From Gallibacterium salpingitidis (GTDB lineage: Bacteria; Pseudomonadota; Gammaproteobacteria; Enterobacterales; Pasteurellaceae): a DNA stretch of 34,658 nt. A program made the position numbers and the translations under genes. The notes under the pieces are model-generated. The model was given only the letters and a program-made list of their open reading frames with translations, searched no databases and was not told the DNA's origin. Positions 1-7,751 of the stretch are shown one piece after another. The stretch lies in assembly GCF_001678495.1 (NCBI RefSeq), contig NZ_JTJL01000059.1, forward strand, positions 1 to 34,658. Direction: 5' to 3'. How positions within the stretch are numbered: the first letter of the stretch is position 1; the number at the start of each line of letters is the position of its first letter.

Positions 1-150
1 TTCGCTCTTAAAAAAACTGACTTCGTTATTCAAATCATATGAATCTTCAAATTCAGCATTCAAGATAATTTTTTAATTCTTTTACTTAAAGTAAAAACAT
101 CATCTACGAATGCCCACACAGATTGTCTGATAAAATGTTAAAGAACAAAA
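1..150 (-). promoter_or_regulatory. rrn operon leader (boxA and spacer) upstream of a 16S rRNA gene lying beyond the window edge
   Basis: Read on the minus strand, bases 147-136 are TGTTCTTTAACA, one base from the E. coli rrn antitermination boxA TGCTCTTTAACA. The bases that follow (about 135-105) closely match the conserved E. coli rrn leader, including ATCAGACAATCTGTGTGGGC. In E. coli the 16S gene begins roughly 150 nt after boxA, so here it should begin just outside base 1. The leader starts a few bases after the CCA end of tRNA-Pro with no terminator or obvious promoter between, so the tRNAs and the rrn operon are probably one transcript. What is seen is the boxA and leader identity; the rRNA gene itself is inferred. 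Confidence 0.85.
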
Positions 151-152
151 AA

Positions 153-229
153 TGGTCGGCGAGATAGGATTTGAACCTACGACCCACTGGTCCCAAACCA
201 GTTGCGCTACCAAACTGCGCTACTCGCCG
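153..229 (-). tRNA. tRNA-Pro(TGG)
   Basis: A 77-nt cloverleaf on the minus strand with acceptor CGGCGAG / CTCGCCG, T-loop GGTTCGAATCC type and an encoded 3' CCA (bases 155-153). The anticodon stem ACTGG/CCAGT encloses loop TTTGGGA, giving anticodon TGG. It closely matches E. coli proM. It is the last tRNA of an Arg-His-Pro cluster and is followed at once by the rrn leader. Confidence 0.97.
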
Positions 230-238
230 ATAGAATAA

Positions 239-315
239 TGGGGTGGCTAATGAGACTCGAACTCACGACAACCGGAATCACAATCCGGGGCTCTACCAAC
301 TGAGCTATAGCCACC
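239..315 (-). tRNA. tRNA-His(GTG)
   Basis: Minus-strand cloverleaf nearly identical to E. coli hisR. The anticodon loop is ATTGTGAT, giving GTG. The gene encodes the extra 5' G(-1) at base 315, opposite C73, the identity element of tRNA-His, and the 3' CCA at 241-239. It lies between the Arg and Pro tRNAs in the order of the E. coli argX-hisR-leuT-proM operon, with no leucine tRNA. Confidence 0.97.
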
Positions 316-361
316 ATTGAAATTTTGTTGACATCGCGTTAGCTATCAAACCACACCGAGC

Positions 362-438
<77 letters not shown>

Positions 439-460
439 TCATCGCGTCGTTGCGGGGCGT

Positions 461-489
461 ATATTAATGACTTTCATTTTAGCTGTCTA
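461..489 (-). promoter_or_regulatory. Promoter of the tRNA(-rrn) operon
   Basis: On the minus strand TAGACA (489-484) and TAATAT (466-461) are separated by exactly 17 nt. The -10 is followed by the GC-rich discriminator ACGCCCCGC, the usual mark of stringently controlled stable-RNA promoters. The tRNA-Arg gene begins about 23 nt downstream of the -10. Confidence 0.7.
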
Positions 490-626
490 GTTTTTTTTTC
501 ATATTTTTTTTGTTTGGCGATAATTTGCCCTTTCTCGCCATTTTTTAGTCATTTTTCTGTTATTTAATGTACAAAATCGAACAGTCGCTTTGTATCTCAT
601 CATTAAATTAACAAAAACATTTTCGT

Positions 627-1703
627 TTATTTCGTCATTGAACCTTTCGCTTTACGCAATCGACGTTGAATACGACGAATAAAACGAGTAACACGCCATG
701 CTCTGGTAATCGAATAACCATATAAAAAGATTAATAAGATAAAACCAAAGAACATTAACCATTCATTGACATAATAAATTTCACCTAAAATACCAAAGCC
801 AGCACAAATAGCCGCCATCAGGGTAATGACTAAAAAAGCTTGTCTTGAAGTTAATCCTGCTCTCACCATTAAGTGATGAACATGCAAACGGTCTGGACGG
901 AATGGGCTTTTTTTCTTTTTCAAACGGCGGATGACGACACAAATCATATCAATAAGTGGAATCGCAATTAGCCATAGTGCTGTGATAGGTTTGATCGGGT
1001 GTCCATGTCCTTGCGTACTTAATAATAAGATCCAAATCATTGTGAATCCAATTAAGGTACTTCCTGAATCCCCCATAAATACTTTATTTTTGACGCCGAA
1101 AATAGAAAGGTTAAACAAGATATAAGGGATCAAGCAAAGAATTAATGCAAAACACCACGCCCCTAAATCTACTTGTCCATCAAGCATTAATAGGATACCA
1201 ATTGCCGCAAAAGAGACACTAGATAACCCGCCCAATAAGCCGTCAATACCATCAATCATATTAAAAGCATTAACAATAGCTATGGTAGCAAACACCGTAA
1301 TAACAATCCCTGCCGTACCTAATGTGACTTGGAAAGGTCCAATAATTTCACCTAAATTATTTAATGAAAGATCACCAATATAGATCATTGATAAAGCAAG
1401 TGCTGCTTGTACAATCGCCCGCAGGAATGGACTCAAATCAAATCTGTCATCCAGTACCCCAATAATTAATAAGATTGTCACACAAGTTAGATAGAGGTAT
1501 GGCAGCCTCATATCATTCCATTCCAAGAAATAGTAACAAGCATTACTAATAAATAACGCTATTCCGCCAATTAATGGAATTAAACCTTGATGACGTTTAC
1601 GATAATTTGGTTTATCAACTAATCCAATTTTTACAGCAATTGGACGCATAAGAATTAGTGCAAGAAATGAGCTTAAAAACGTTAATAAAAAACTCAACCA
1701 CAT
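627..1703 (-). CDS. wecA: Undecaprenyl-phosphate GlcNAc-1-phosphate transferase (WecA family)
   Basis: Polytopic inner-membrane enzyme that moves a GlcNAc-1-phosphate from UDP-GlcNAc to undecaprenyl phosphate, the first lipid-linked step of O-antigen or related surface polysaccharides. Visible family signatures are the Mg-binding VLDDRFDLSP (DD at 85-86), NAFNMIDGIDGL (145-156), MGDSGS (210-215) and the cytoplasmic HVHH (274-277), with about ten hydrophobic segments between. The reading frame stays open to 1829, but I place the start at 1703: it has a good ribosome site (AAGGGGTG, about 8 nt upstream), begins directly with the first membrane helix, and gives 358 residues, the normal family length. 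It stands alone and is divergent from hemL; no other surface-polysaccharide genes are in the window. The substrate is inferred from similarity to WecA. Confidence 0.93.
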   Translation of the reverse strand: MWLSFLLTFLSSFLALILMRPIAVKIGLVDKPNYRKRHQGLIPLIGGIALFISNACYYFLEWNDMRLPYLYLTCVTILLIIGVLDDRFDLSPFLRAIVQAALALSMIYIGDLSLNNLGEIIGPFQVTLGTAGIVITVFATIAIVNAFNMIDGIDGLLGGLSSVSFAAIGILLMLDGQVDLGAWCFALILCLIPYILFNLSIFGVKNKVFMGDSGSTLIGFTMIWILLLSTQGHGHPIKPITALWLIAIPLIDMICVVIRRLKKKKSPFRPDRLHVHHLMVRAGLTSRQAFLVITLMAAICAGFGILGEIYYVNEWLMFFGFILLIFLYGYSITRAWRVTRFIRRIQRRLRKAKGSMTK

Positions 1704-1865
1704 ATTTAAAACACCCCTTAAAATACGCGTTGTGACATTGATATATTGGGCTGGAATGGTTGCAGAGAATAGCATAAAGTGCCATCTAATACATTTGTTT
1801 TTTTCATTATCTATTGATTTCAAGTACAATATTGAACACTTTTAACAAGCAAGAGAAAATACATT

Positions 1866-3152
1866 ATGACATCATCTAAAAACCTTTTTGCACAAGCACA
1901 AAAAGTCATTCCCGGTGGAGTAAATTCTCCAGTAAGAGCTTTCAATGGAGTTGGTAGTACTCCTGTTTTTATTCATCGAGCTCAAGGTGCTTATTTATTT
2001 GATGAAGAGGGTAAACAATATATTGATTATGTAGGTTCTTGGGGACCAATGGTATTAGGACATAACCATCCAACAATTTTACAGGCAGTAATTGACACAG
2101 CTAAAAACGGATTAAGTTTTGGTGCACCAACAGAATTAGAAATTAAATTAGCCGAATTAGTCTGCAAATTAGTTCCTTCTATTGAAATGGTTCGTATGGT
2201 GAACTCTGGTACTGAAGCAACTATGTCAGCTATCCGCCTTGCTCGTGGCTATACTAAACGCGATAAAATTATCAAATTCGAAGGTTGTTATCATGGGCAT
2301 GCAGATTCATTACTCGTAAAAGCCGGATCTGGTGCTTTAACATTGGGGCAACCAAGTTCACCAGGTGTTCCTGCTGATTTTGCTAAACATACATTAACCT
2401 GCACTTATAATGACTTGCAATCCGTAGAAGACACTTTTAAACGTTATCCTGACGAAATTGCCTGTATTATTGTTGAACCTGTTGCTGGTAATATGAACTG
2501 TGTTCCACCAAAGCCAGGTTTTCTACAAGGTTTACGCCAACTTTGCGATCAATACCATGCTTTGTTGATCATTGATGAAGTGATGACGGGGTTCCGCGTT
2601 GCTCTTGCTGGCGCACAATCCTATTATGGTGTAACCCCTGATCTTACTTGTTTAGGAAAAATTATTGGCGGTGGTATGCCAGTAGGTGCTTTTGGCGGTA
2701 AAAAAGAAATTATGCAATATATCGCACCAACTGGCCCAGTTTATCAGGCTGGTACTTTATCCGGTAATCCAATTGCGATGGCAGCAGGTATTGCTTGTTT
2801 AACCGAACTTTCTAAACCTGGCAATGAAGTGTTATTGGCAGAAAAAACTAAAACATTAGCTGAGGGATTAACTGCATTAGCACAAAAACATCAAATTCCA
2901 TTTGTAGTTAATTATGTAGGAGGTATGTTTGGTATCTTCTTCACTGATAAAGCAAAAGTGGAAAGTTACGCTGATGTAATGAGCTGTAACATTGATCGTT
3001 TTAAAACATTCTTCCATCAAATGTTATCTCATGGTGTTTATCTTGCACCATCTGCTTTTGAAGCAGGTTTTATGTCGCTTGCACATAGCGATGAAGATAT
3101 CCAAAACACCTTAAAAGCTGCCGATCTTGCATTTCAATCTTTAGCTATTTAA
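1866..3152 (+). CDS. hemL: Glutamate-1-semialdehyde 2,1-aminomutase
   Basis: PLP-dependent cytosolic enzyme that turns glutamate-1-semialdehyde into 5-aminolevulinate, the last step of the C5 route to tetrapyrroles. At 428 residues it has the usual length and aligns through its whole length with E. coli HemL. Lys265 in [12 protein letters not shown] is the Schiff-base lysine, at the same number as in E. coli; NSGTEA (113-118) binds the cofactor phosphate and [10 protein letters not shown] (235-244) holds the PLP-pyridine Asp. The ribosome site (AAGAGAAAA) is weak. It has its own downstream hairpin and does not share a strand with wecA, so it is probably monocistronic. Its presence implies own haem synthesis from glutamate, unlike haem-requiring relatives. 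Confidence 0.97.
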   Translation: MTSSKNLFAQAQKVIPGGVNSPVRAFNGVGSTPVFIHRAQGAYLFDEEGKQYIDYVGSWGPMVLGHNHPTILQAVIDTAKNGLSFGAPTELEIKLAELVCKLVPSIEMVRMVNSGTEATMSAIRLARGYTKRDKIIKFEGCYHGHADSLLVKAGSGALTLGQPSSPGVPADFAKHTLTCTYNDLQSVEDTFKRYPDEIACIIVEPVAGNMNCVPPKPGFLQGLRQLCDQYHALLIIDEVMTGFRVALAGAQSYYGVTPDLTCLGKIIGGGMPVGAFGGKKEIMQYIAPTGPVYQAGTLSGNPIAMAAGIACLTELSKPGNEVLLAEKTKTLAEGLTALAQKHQIPFVVNYVGGMFGIFFTDKAKVESYADVMSCNIDRFKTFFHQMLSHGVYLAPSAFEAGFMSLAHSDEDIQNTLKAADLAFQSLAI

Positions 3153-3159
3153 TCTCTTT

Positions 3160-3186
3160 AACGGCATAATTTAATATTATGCCGTT
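3160..3186 (+). terminator. Hairpin after hemL
   Basis: An 11-bp perfect stem, AACGGCATAAT with ATTATGCCGTT, and a 5-nt loop begins 7 nt after the hemL stop. It lacks a clean T-run on the plus strand (CTGCCCC follows), so it may act as a 3'-end stabiliser or a weak terminator. Confidence 0.5.
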
Positions 3187-3239
3187 CTGCCCCAAAAGGG
3201 TTAATTTGTACATTTTTTCTCTAAACATCTCATTATCTG

Positions 3240-3268
3240 GGAACATTCCTGTCTATTTTGTTGTCTTA
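3240..3268 (+). promoter_or_regulatory. Possible sigma-E-type promoter of the protease gene
   Basis: GGAACAT (3240-3246) and TCTTA (3264-3268), 17 nt apart, resemble the envelope-stress consensus GGAACTT-N16/17-TCTGA that drives degP in enterobacteria. The -10 match is partial, so this is tentative. Confidence 0.3.
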
Positions 3269-3328
3269 GCCGTCGCGAAAATTATTTCGTAAGAAATTAC
3301 TTTGATTAATTTAGGGATGTTTATTTAT

Positions 3329-4723
3329 ATGAAAAAGAAAAATTTTGTATTAACTAGTATCGCTTTGGGATTAAGTGTTCTTTGTGCTTCAATGCCTAGC
3401 CAAGCCAATATCCCAGTACCACTTTTAGAAAATACAACCACCTCAACACCAAGTTTAGCACCTGTTATCGAACAAGTATTACCAGCTGTTGTCACCATTT
3501 CCGTAGAAGGTACTACTGAAAATGATAACTCTGCAGGAAATAATCCATTTGCTGATTTACCACCAGAATTCCAATTTTTCTTTGGAGATCAATTCGGTGG
3601 ACGCTCACCTCGTCAATTTAAAGGGTTAGGATCTGGGGTGATTATTAATGCAGACAAAGGTTACGTCTTAACTAATAACCATGTTGTTGATGGTGCTGAT
3701 AAAATCACTGTTACCTTAAACGATGGTAGAGAATATAAAGCGAAACTCTTAGGCAATGATGCTATGTCTGATGTTGCATTACTCAAATTAGAGAATGCTA
3801 AAGATTTAACTCAAATCAAAATGGCTGACTCTGATAAAGTTAAAGTTGGTGATTTTGTTCTCGCTGTCGGTAATCCATTTGGTCTAGGACAAACTGTTAC
3901 ATCAGGAATTATTTCTGCATTAGGTCGTTCTGCAGATGATGATACCAATAGTTACCAAAACTATATTCAAACTGATGCTGCTGTAAACAGAGGTAACTCT
4001 GGAGGTCCTTTATTAAACTTAAAAGGTGAACTCGTCGGGATCAATACTGCGATTATTGCCCCAAGCGATGGTAATGTTGGGATCGCCTTTGCAATTCCAA
4101 GTAATATGGCAAATAGCTTAGCGCAACAAATCGTTGAATTCGGTCAGGTAAAACGTGGCGTATTAGGTATTAAAGGTGGTGAACTAAATGCTGATCTCGC
4201 TAAAGCCTTTGACGTAAAAGCGCAAAAAGGTGCTTTTGTTAGCGAAGTTTTACCAGATTCTGCTGCTGCTAAAGCTGGCTTAAAAGCTGGAGATATCATT
4301 ACTGCCCTTAATGGACAAACTATCAATAGCTTCTCTGAACTACGTGCCAAAATCGCTACTACTGGCGCTGGCAAAGAAATGGAAATTACCTACTTACGTG
4401 ATGGCAAATCAAACACCGTCAAAGTGAAACTACAAGCAGATAATGAAACTGCAGCAAGTGGCAATAGCGTAATTCCTGGCTTAGATGGCGCAGATCTGAA
4501 AAACTACAATGAAAAAGATCTTAAAGGTGTTGTTATTTCTGAAGTAAAACAAAACTCAAAAGCAGAACAACTTGGATTAAAGAAAGGTGATGTTATCGTT
4601 GGTATCAATCGTCATAAAATCAATAATCTTGGTGAATTACGTAAAATCCTAGATAGCAAACCATCTGCCGTTGCACTAAACATTATTCGTGGCAACAATA
4701 ATTTCTATCTCTTTATTCGTTAA
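3329..4723 (+). CDS. degQ: Periplasmic serine protease/chaperone, DegQ/DegP (HtrA) type
   Basis: Exported protein-quality-control protease. A Sec signal peptide (MKKKNF, then a hydrophobic stretch ending about SQA, residues 24-26) precedes a trypsin-like domain with catalytic His118 (TNNHVV), Asp148 (MSDVAL) and Ser224 (GNSGGPL). Two PDZ domains follow (about 255-345 and 370-460). The acidic/Phe-rich loop PFADLPPEFQFFFGDQF (73-89) is the LA loop, which is short, so 464 residues fits DegQ (455) as well as DegP; the family often carries the label Do/DegP. The frame runs upstream to a TTG at 3302, but the ATG at 3329 is preferred because it begins the signal peptide and has AGGGATG upstream. It ends in a strong terminator and converges on the MocR gene. 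Confidence 0.93.
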   Translation: MKKKNFVLTSIALGLSVLCASMPSQANIPVPLLENTTTSTPSLAPVIEQVLPAVVTISVEGTTENDNSAGNNPFADLPPEFQFFFGDQFGGRSPRQFKGLGSGVIINADKGYVLTNNHVVDGADKITVTLNDGREYKAKLLGNDAMSDVALLKLENAKDLTQIKMADSDKVKVGDFVLAVGNPFGLGQTVTSGIISALGRSADDDTNSYQNYIQTDAAVNRGNSGGPLLNLKGELVGINTAIIAPSDGNVGIAFAIPSNMANSLAQQIVEFGQVKRGVLGIKGGELNADLAKAFDVKAQKGAFVSEVLPDSAAAKAGLKAGDIITALNGQTINSFSELRAKIATTGAGKEMEITYLRDGKSNTVKVKLQADNETAASGNSVIPGLDGADLKNYNEKDLKGVVISEVKQNSKAEQLGLKKGDVIVGINRHKINNLGELRKILDSKPSAVALNIIRGNNNFYLFIR

Positions 4724-4739
4724 TATTCTCCTTAACGTG

Positions 4740-4773
4740 CAAAGCCTACTCATCTCACCGAGTAGGCTTTTTT
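4740..4773 (+). terminator. Intrinsic terminator of the protease gene, overlapping the 3' end of the MocR gene
   Basis: AAAGCCTACTC and GAGTAGGCTTT form an 11-bp stem with an 8-nt loop and end in a T-run on the plus strand. The stem contains the stop codon (4755-4757) and final codons of the convergent MocR gene. Confidence 0.9.
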
Positions 4774-6173
4774 ATTTGCCAACCCTCTAATAACAGCTTA
4801 ACGCCTGTTAATAAAGCTTGTTCACTTAAATTGCCAAAACCTAATACAAATAACTTACGTTGGTGCAATTCAATTGGATAAACTTTGATCGCCTGTTGTT
4901 CAGCAAATGCTAATAACTGCTGCAATGTATATGGCGTATCAACAACCTCAATTAAAAGATAAAATCCTGAGCTTTCACCCCAAAATCGAATAGAAGGAGA
5001 ATATAATTTTAACTGTTGGCACAATAGTTCCATTTTTCGCCGATAATATTTACGCATCCGATTAATATGCTTTTCAAACGCACCACTCTGCATAAACAAT
5101 GCCACAACTTGCTGATCTAATCGCGAAACTGAAGAATTAAAAAAATTAATTTTCTGTTGGTATATCGCCAATAAAGGTTCTGGTAAAACCATATAAGAGA
5201 TACGTACTGATGGCATAATCAATTTAGAAAAAGAGCCTAAATAAACCACTTTATTATGTTGATCTAAACTCTTTAATGCAGGAATTGGTTTACCTTGATA
5301 GCGGAACTCGCTGTCATAATCATCTTCTATCAAATAACGCTGTTCTTTGGTATTTGCCCACGCCAATAATTGTTGGCGTTCACCGATCGTCAGCACACTG
5401 CCAAAAGGATATTGATGTGATGGGGTAATATAAAGCAAATCAATATGATGCTGCGATAAAATGGATAAGTCCACTTTATGAGTTTGATTATCTATCGGTA
5501 ATTTCAGCACTTGTCCAGCATAACTTTGCCAAAGTTTTTCTACTACTGGATAACCAAACTCTTCCATTGCATAATGCGCTTGTTGAGCTGGATAACGATG
5601 CTGCCATAACAACATTAGTTGTAATAAACACAATTCTACCCCAGCATTAATTACTACCTGCTCTGGACGACATTTCACACCACGAGCAGAATATAAATAA
5701 TCCGCAATTTGTCGGCGTAATTCATATTCTCCTTGTTTATCTCCTAATGCTAACAAGTTTGTATGTTGACGATTTAAAAATTGTTTTTGTAATTTTTTCC
5801 ACAATTCAAAGGGGAAATGCTGCCCATCAATGACATTAGGATTAAAATCATATTGCCATTTCTGTTCTGGTATTGTTTGGGAAATTTCATTAACTGATGT
5901 CACTAATGGCATCATCGTCGGCAATAACTCTGTTGATACGAAATATCCTATTCGCGGTTTTGATTCAATATAGCCTTCCGCTAATAACTGTGCATAACTG
6001 TTTTCAACTGTATTTTGACTAATTGCCAAATAATCAGCTAAACGCCGCTTAGCAGGTAACGCTTCACCTTGTTGCAATATTCCTTGATGAATAGCTTGTT
6101 TAATTTGTTGATATAGTTGTAAATAAAGTGGCTGCGATAATGACTTATTCAGCTGATAGGCGAAATGTTTCAT
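4755..6173 (-). CDS. MocR-type transcriptional regulator (GntR DNA-binding domain fused to an aminotransferase-like domain)
   Basis: 472-residue PLP-binding regulator. Residues about 8-78 form a GntR winged helix-turn-helix (PLYLQLYQQIKQAI, then SQNTVENSYAQL and GYIES). The rest is a fold-type I aminotransferase domain with TPSHQYPFG (250-258), EDDYDSEF (283-290) and the PLP lysine Lys317 in GSFSK. Members such as PdxR switch vitamin B6 genes or aminotransferase pathways on in response to PLP. No pdxST or other usual target is adjacent. The gene lies downstream of gltD, but a terminator separates them. The first in-frame codon is a TTG at 6176 directly before the ATG at 6173; I use the ATG. 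Target genes are unknown. Confidence 0.92.
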   Translation of the reverse strand: MKHFAYQLNKSLSQPLYLQLYQQIKQAIHQGILQQGEALPAKRRLADYLAISQNTVENSYAQLLAEGYIESKPRIGYFVSTELLPTMMPLVTSVNEISQTIPEQKWQYDFNPNVIDGQHFPFELWKKLQKQFLNRQHTNLLALGDKQGEYELRRQIADYLYSARGVKCRPEQVVINAGVELCLLQLMLLWQHRYPAQQAHYAMEEFGYPVVEKLWQSYAGQVLKLPIDNQTHKVDLSILSQHHIDLLYITPSHQYPFGSVLTIGERQQLLAWANTKEQRYLIEDDYDSEFRYQGKPIPALKSLDQHNKVVYLGSFSKLIMPSVRISYMVLPEPLLAIYQQKINFFNSSVSRLDQQVVALFMQSGAFEKHINRMRKYYRRKMELLCQQLKLYSPSIRFWGESSGFYLLIEVVDTPYTLQQLLAFAEQQAIKVYPIELHQRKLFVLGFGNLSEQALLTGVKLLLEGWQIKKPTR

Positions 6174-6195
6174 CAACTAATCTATAATCCTTAAA

Positions 6196-6236
6196 ATAAA
6201 AAAGAGTTGGTAATCAACACTATATACCAACTCTCT
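6196..6236 (-). terminator. Intrinsic terminator of gltBD
   Basis: On the minus strand GAGAGTTGGTA pairs with TACCAACTCTT across a short loop and is followed by TTTTTATTTT. It sits 25 nt after the gltD stop and separates gltBD from the MocR gene. Confidence 0.85.
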
Positions 6237-6260
6237 ACAAATAAATGATTTCTTATGTCA

Positions 6261-7688
6261 TTAAATATTTAAATAATCCATAATGCCTTTAGCTGCATCA
6301 CGTCCTTCCGCAATCGCAGTTACCACTAAATCAGAACCACGAGTTACATCACCGCCAGCAAAAACTTTTGGATTAGCGGTTTGTTGTTTAAACTCGCCTT
6401 TCAATTCAATGCGTCCACGTGAGTCAGTTGTCACACCAACTTGTTCTAAGAATGGCATATTATGTGGAGCAAAACCAAACGCAACAATCACGGCATCACA
6501 CGGAATGATTCGTTCACTACCAGCGACAATTTCAGCACGACGACGACCATTTTGATCAGGTTCACCCATCTTCGTTTCAACCACTTCAATACCTGTTACA
6601 CGTCCATTTTCTGTGTGTACAGCAACAGGTTCGGCTTCAATCGCTACTGGTTGTGCATTAAATTGGAACTGCACGCCTTCTTCTTTCGCATTCACGAACT
6701 CTTTACGGCTACCCGGCATATTCGCCTGATCACGACGATAAACACAAGTTACCTCAGCAGCTTGCTGACGAACAGAAGTACGGACACAGTCCATTGCTGT
6801 ATCACCACCACCTAATACGACAACTCGTTTGCCGGCTACTGACACATAGTTATCTGGATTTTGCCCTAATAACTGTTGTGTATTAGCAATTAAGAATGGT
6901 AATGCAGAATAAACACCTTCAGCATCCTCATTTGGAATACCTGCTTTCATACCTTGATAAGTACCTACACCAAGGAATACTGCATCATACTGTTTAACCA
7001 AATCAGCTAACTGTACATCTTCACCAATAGTGACACCAAGTTTGAATTCTATGCCCATTTCAGTAAAGATTTCACGACGGCGTTTCATCACATCTTTTTC
7101 TAATTTAAATGCTGGAATACCATAAGTAAGCAAACCACCGATTTCTGCTTGACGTTCGTAAACAGTTACAGACACGCCATTGCGAATCAGTTGTTCTGCA
7201 CAACCTAAACCTGCCGGTCCAGCACCAATGACAGCCACACTTTTACCTGAATGTGGAATATCTTTTACTTTTGGTCGCCACCCCATCGCAAATGCAGTTT
7301 CGGTAATATATTTTTCGATATTACCAATAGTTACCGCACCAAATTCTGCATTTAGAGTACAAGATCCTTCACATAGACGATCTTGTGGACAAACTCGACC
7401 ACATACTTCAGGCAATGTATTGGTTTCATGCGCTAGCTCTGCCGCTTCAATAATACGTCCTTCATAGGTGAGTTTTAACCAATCTGGAATATTATTATGT
7501 AACGGACAACGGTGCTGACAATATGGGTTACCGCAAGCAAGGCAACGATCTGCTTGTGCCTTAGCCTGTGTTTCATCAAAAATCTGATAAATTTCAATAA
7601 ATTGTGTTTTACGTTGTTCTAATGATTTTTTCTGTGGATCAATTCTTGGCAAATCAATAAATTGATAAATATTTCCTTGCTGGCTCAT
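6261..7688 (-). CDS. gltD: Glutamate synthase (NADPH) small subunit
   Basis: FAD/NADPH-dependent subunit that passes electrons from NADPH to the large subunit GltB, which converts glutamine and 2-oxoglutarate to two glutamates. It has 475 residues, like E. coli GltD (472). Two N-terminal 4Fe-4S cysteine groups are visible: C49, C52, C57, C61 and C96, C100, C106, C110. GAGPAG (155-160) is the FAD fold and GGGDTAMDC the NADPH fold. The ribosome site AAAGGAAAAG is strong. It starts 63 nt after gltB and ends in an intrinsic terminator, so the two form an operon. Confidence 0.97.
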   Translation of the reverse strand: MSQQGNIYQFIDLPRIDPQKKSLEQRKTQFIEIYQIFDETQAKAQADRCLACGNPYCQHRCPLHNNIPDWLKLTYEGRIIEAAELAHETNTLPEVCGRVCPQDRLCEGSCTLNAEFGAVTIGNIEKYITETAFAMGWRPKVKDIPHSGKSVAVIGAGPAGLGCAEQLIRNGVSVTVYERQAEIGGLLTYGIPAFKLEKDVMKRRREIFTEMGIEFKLGVTIGEDVQLADLVKQYDAVFLGVGTYQGMKAGIPNEDAEGVYSALPFLIANTQQLLGQNPDNYVSVAGKRVVVLGGGDTAMDCVRTSVRQQAAEVTCVYRRDQANMPGSRKEFVNAKEEGVQFQFNAQPVAIEAEPVAVHTENGRVTGIEVVETKMGEPDQNGRRRAEIVAGSERIIPCDAVIVAFGFAPHNMPFLEQVGVTTDSRGRIELKGEFKQQTANPKVFAGGDVTRGSDLVVTAIAEGRDAAKGIMDYLNI

Positions 7689-7751
7689 TTTCTTTTCCTT
7701 TAATTCATTCTAATGCTCGCCTTAATTATTAAAAACTAAGGCGATGGAAAA

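Noticed and set aside
515..555. TGGCGA/TCGCCA hairpin with T-rich tail upstream of wecA's 3' end
   Set aside because: The stem is only 6 bp with a 14-nt loop, and it points along the plus strand where no gene precedes it; it does not fit as a wecA terminator.
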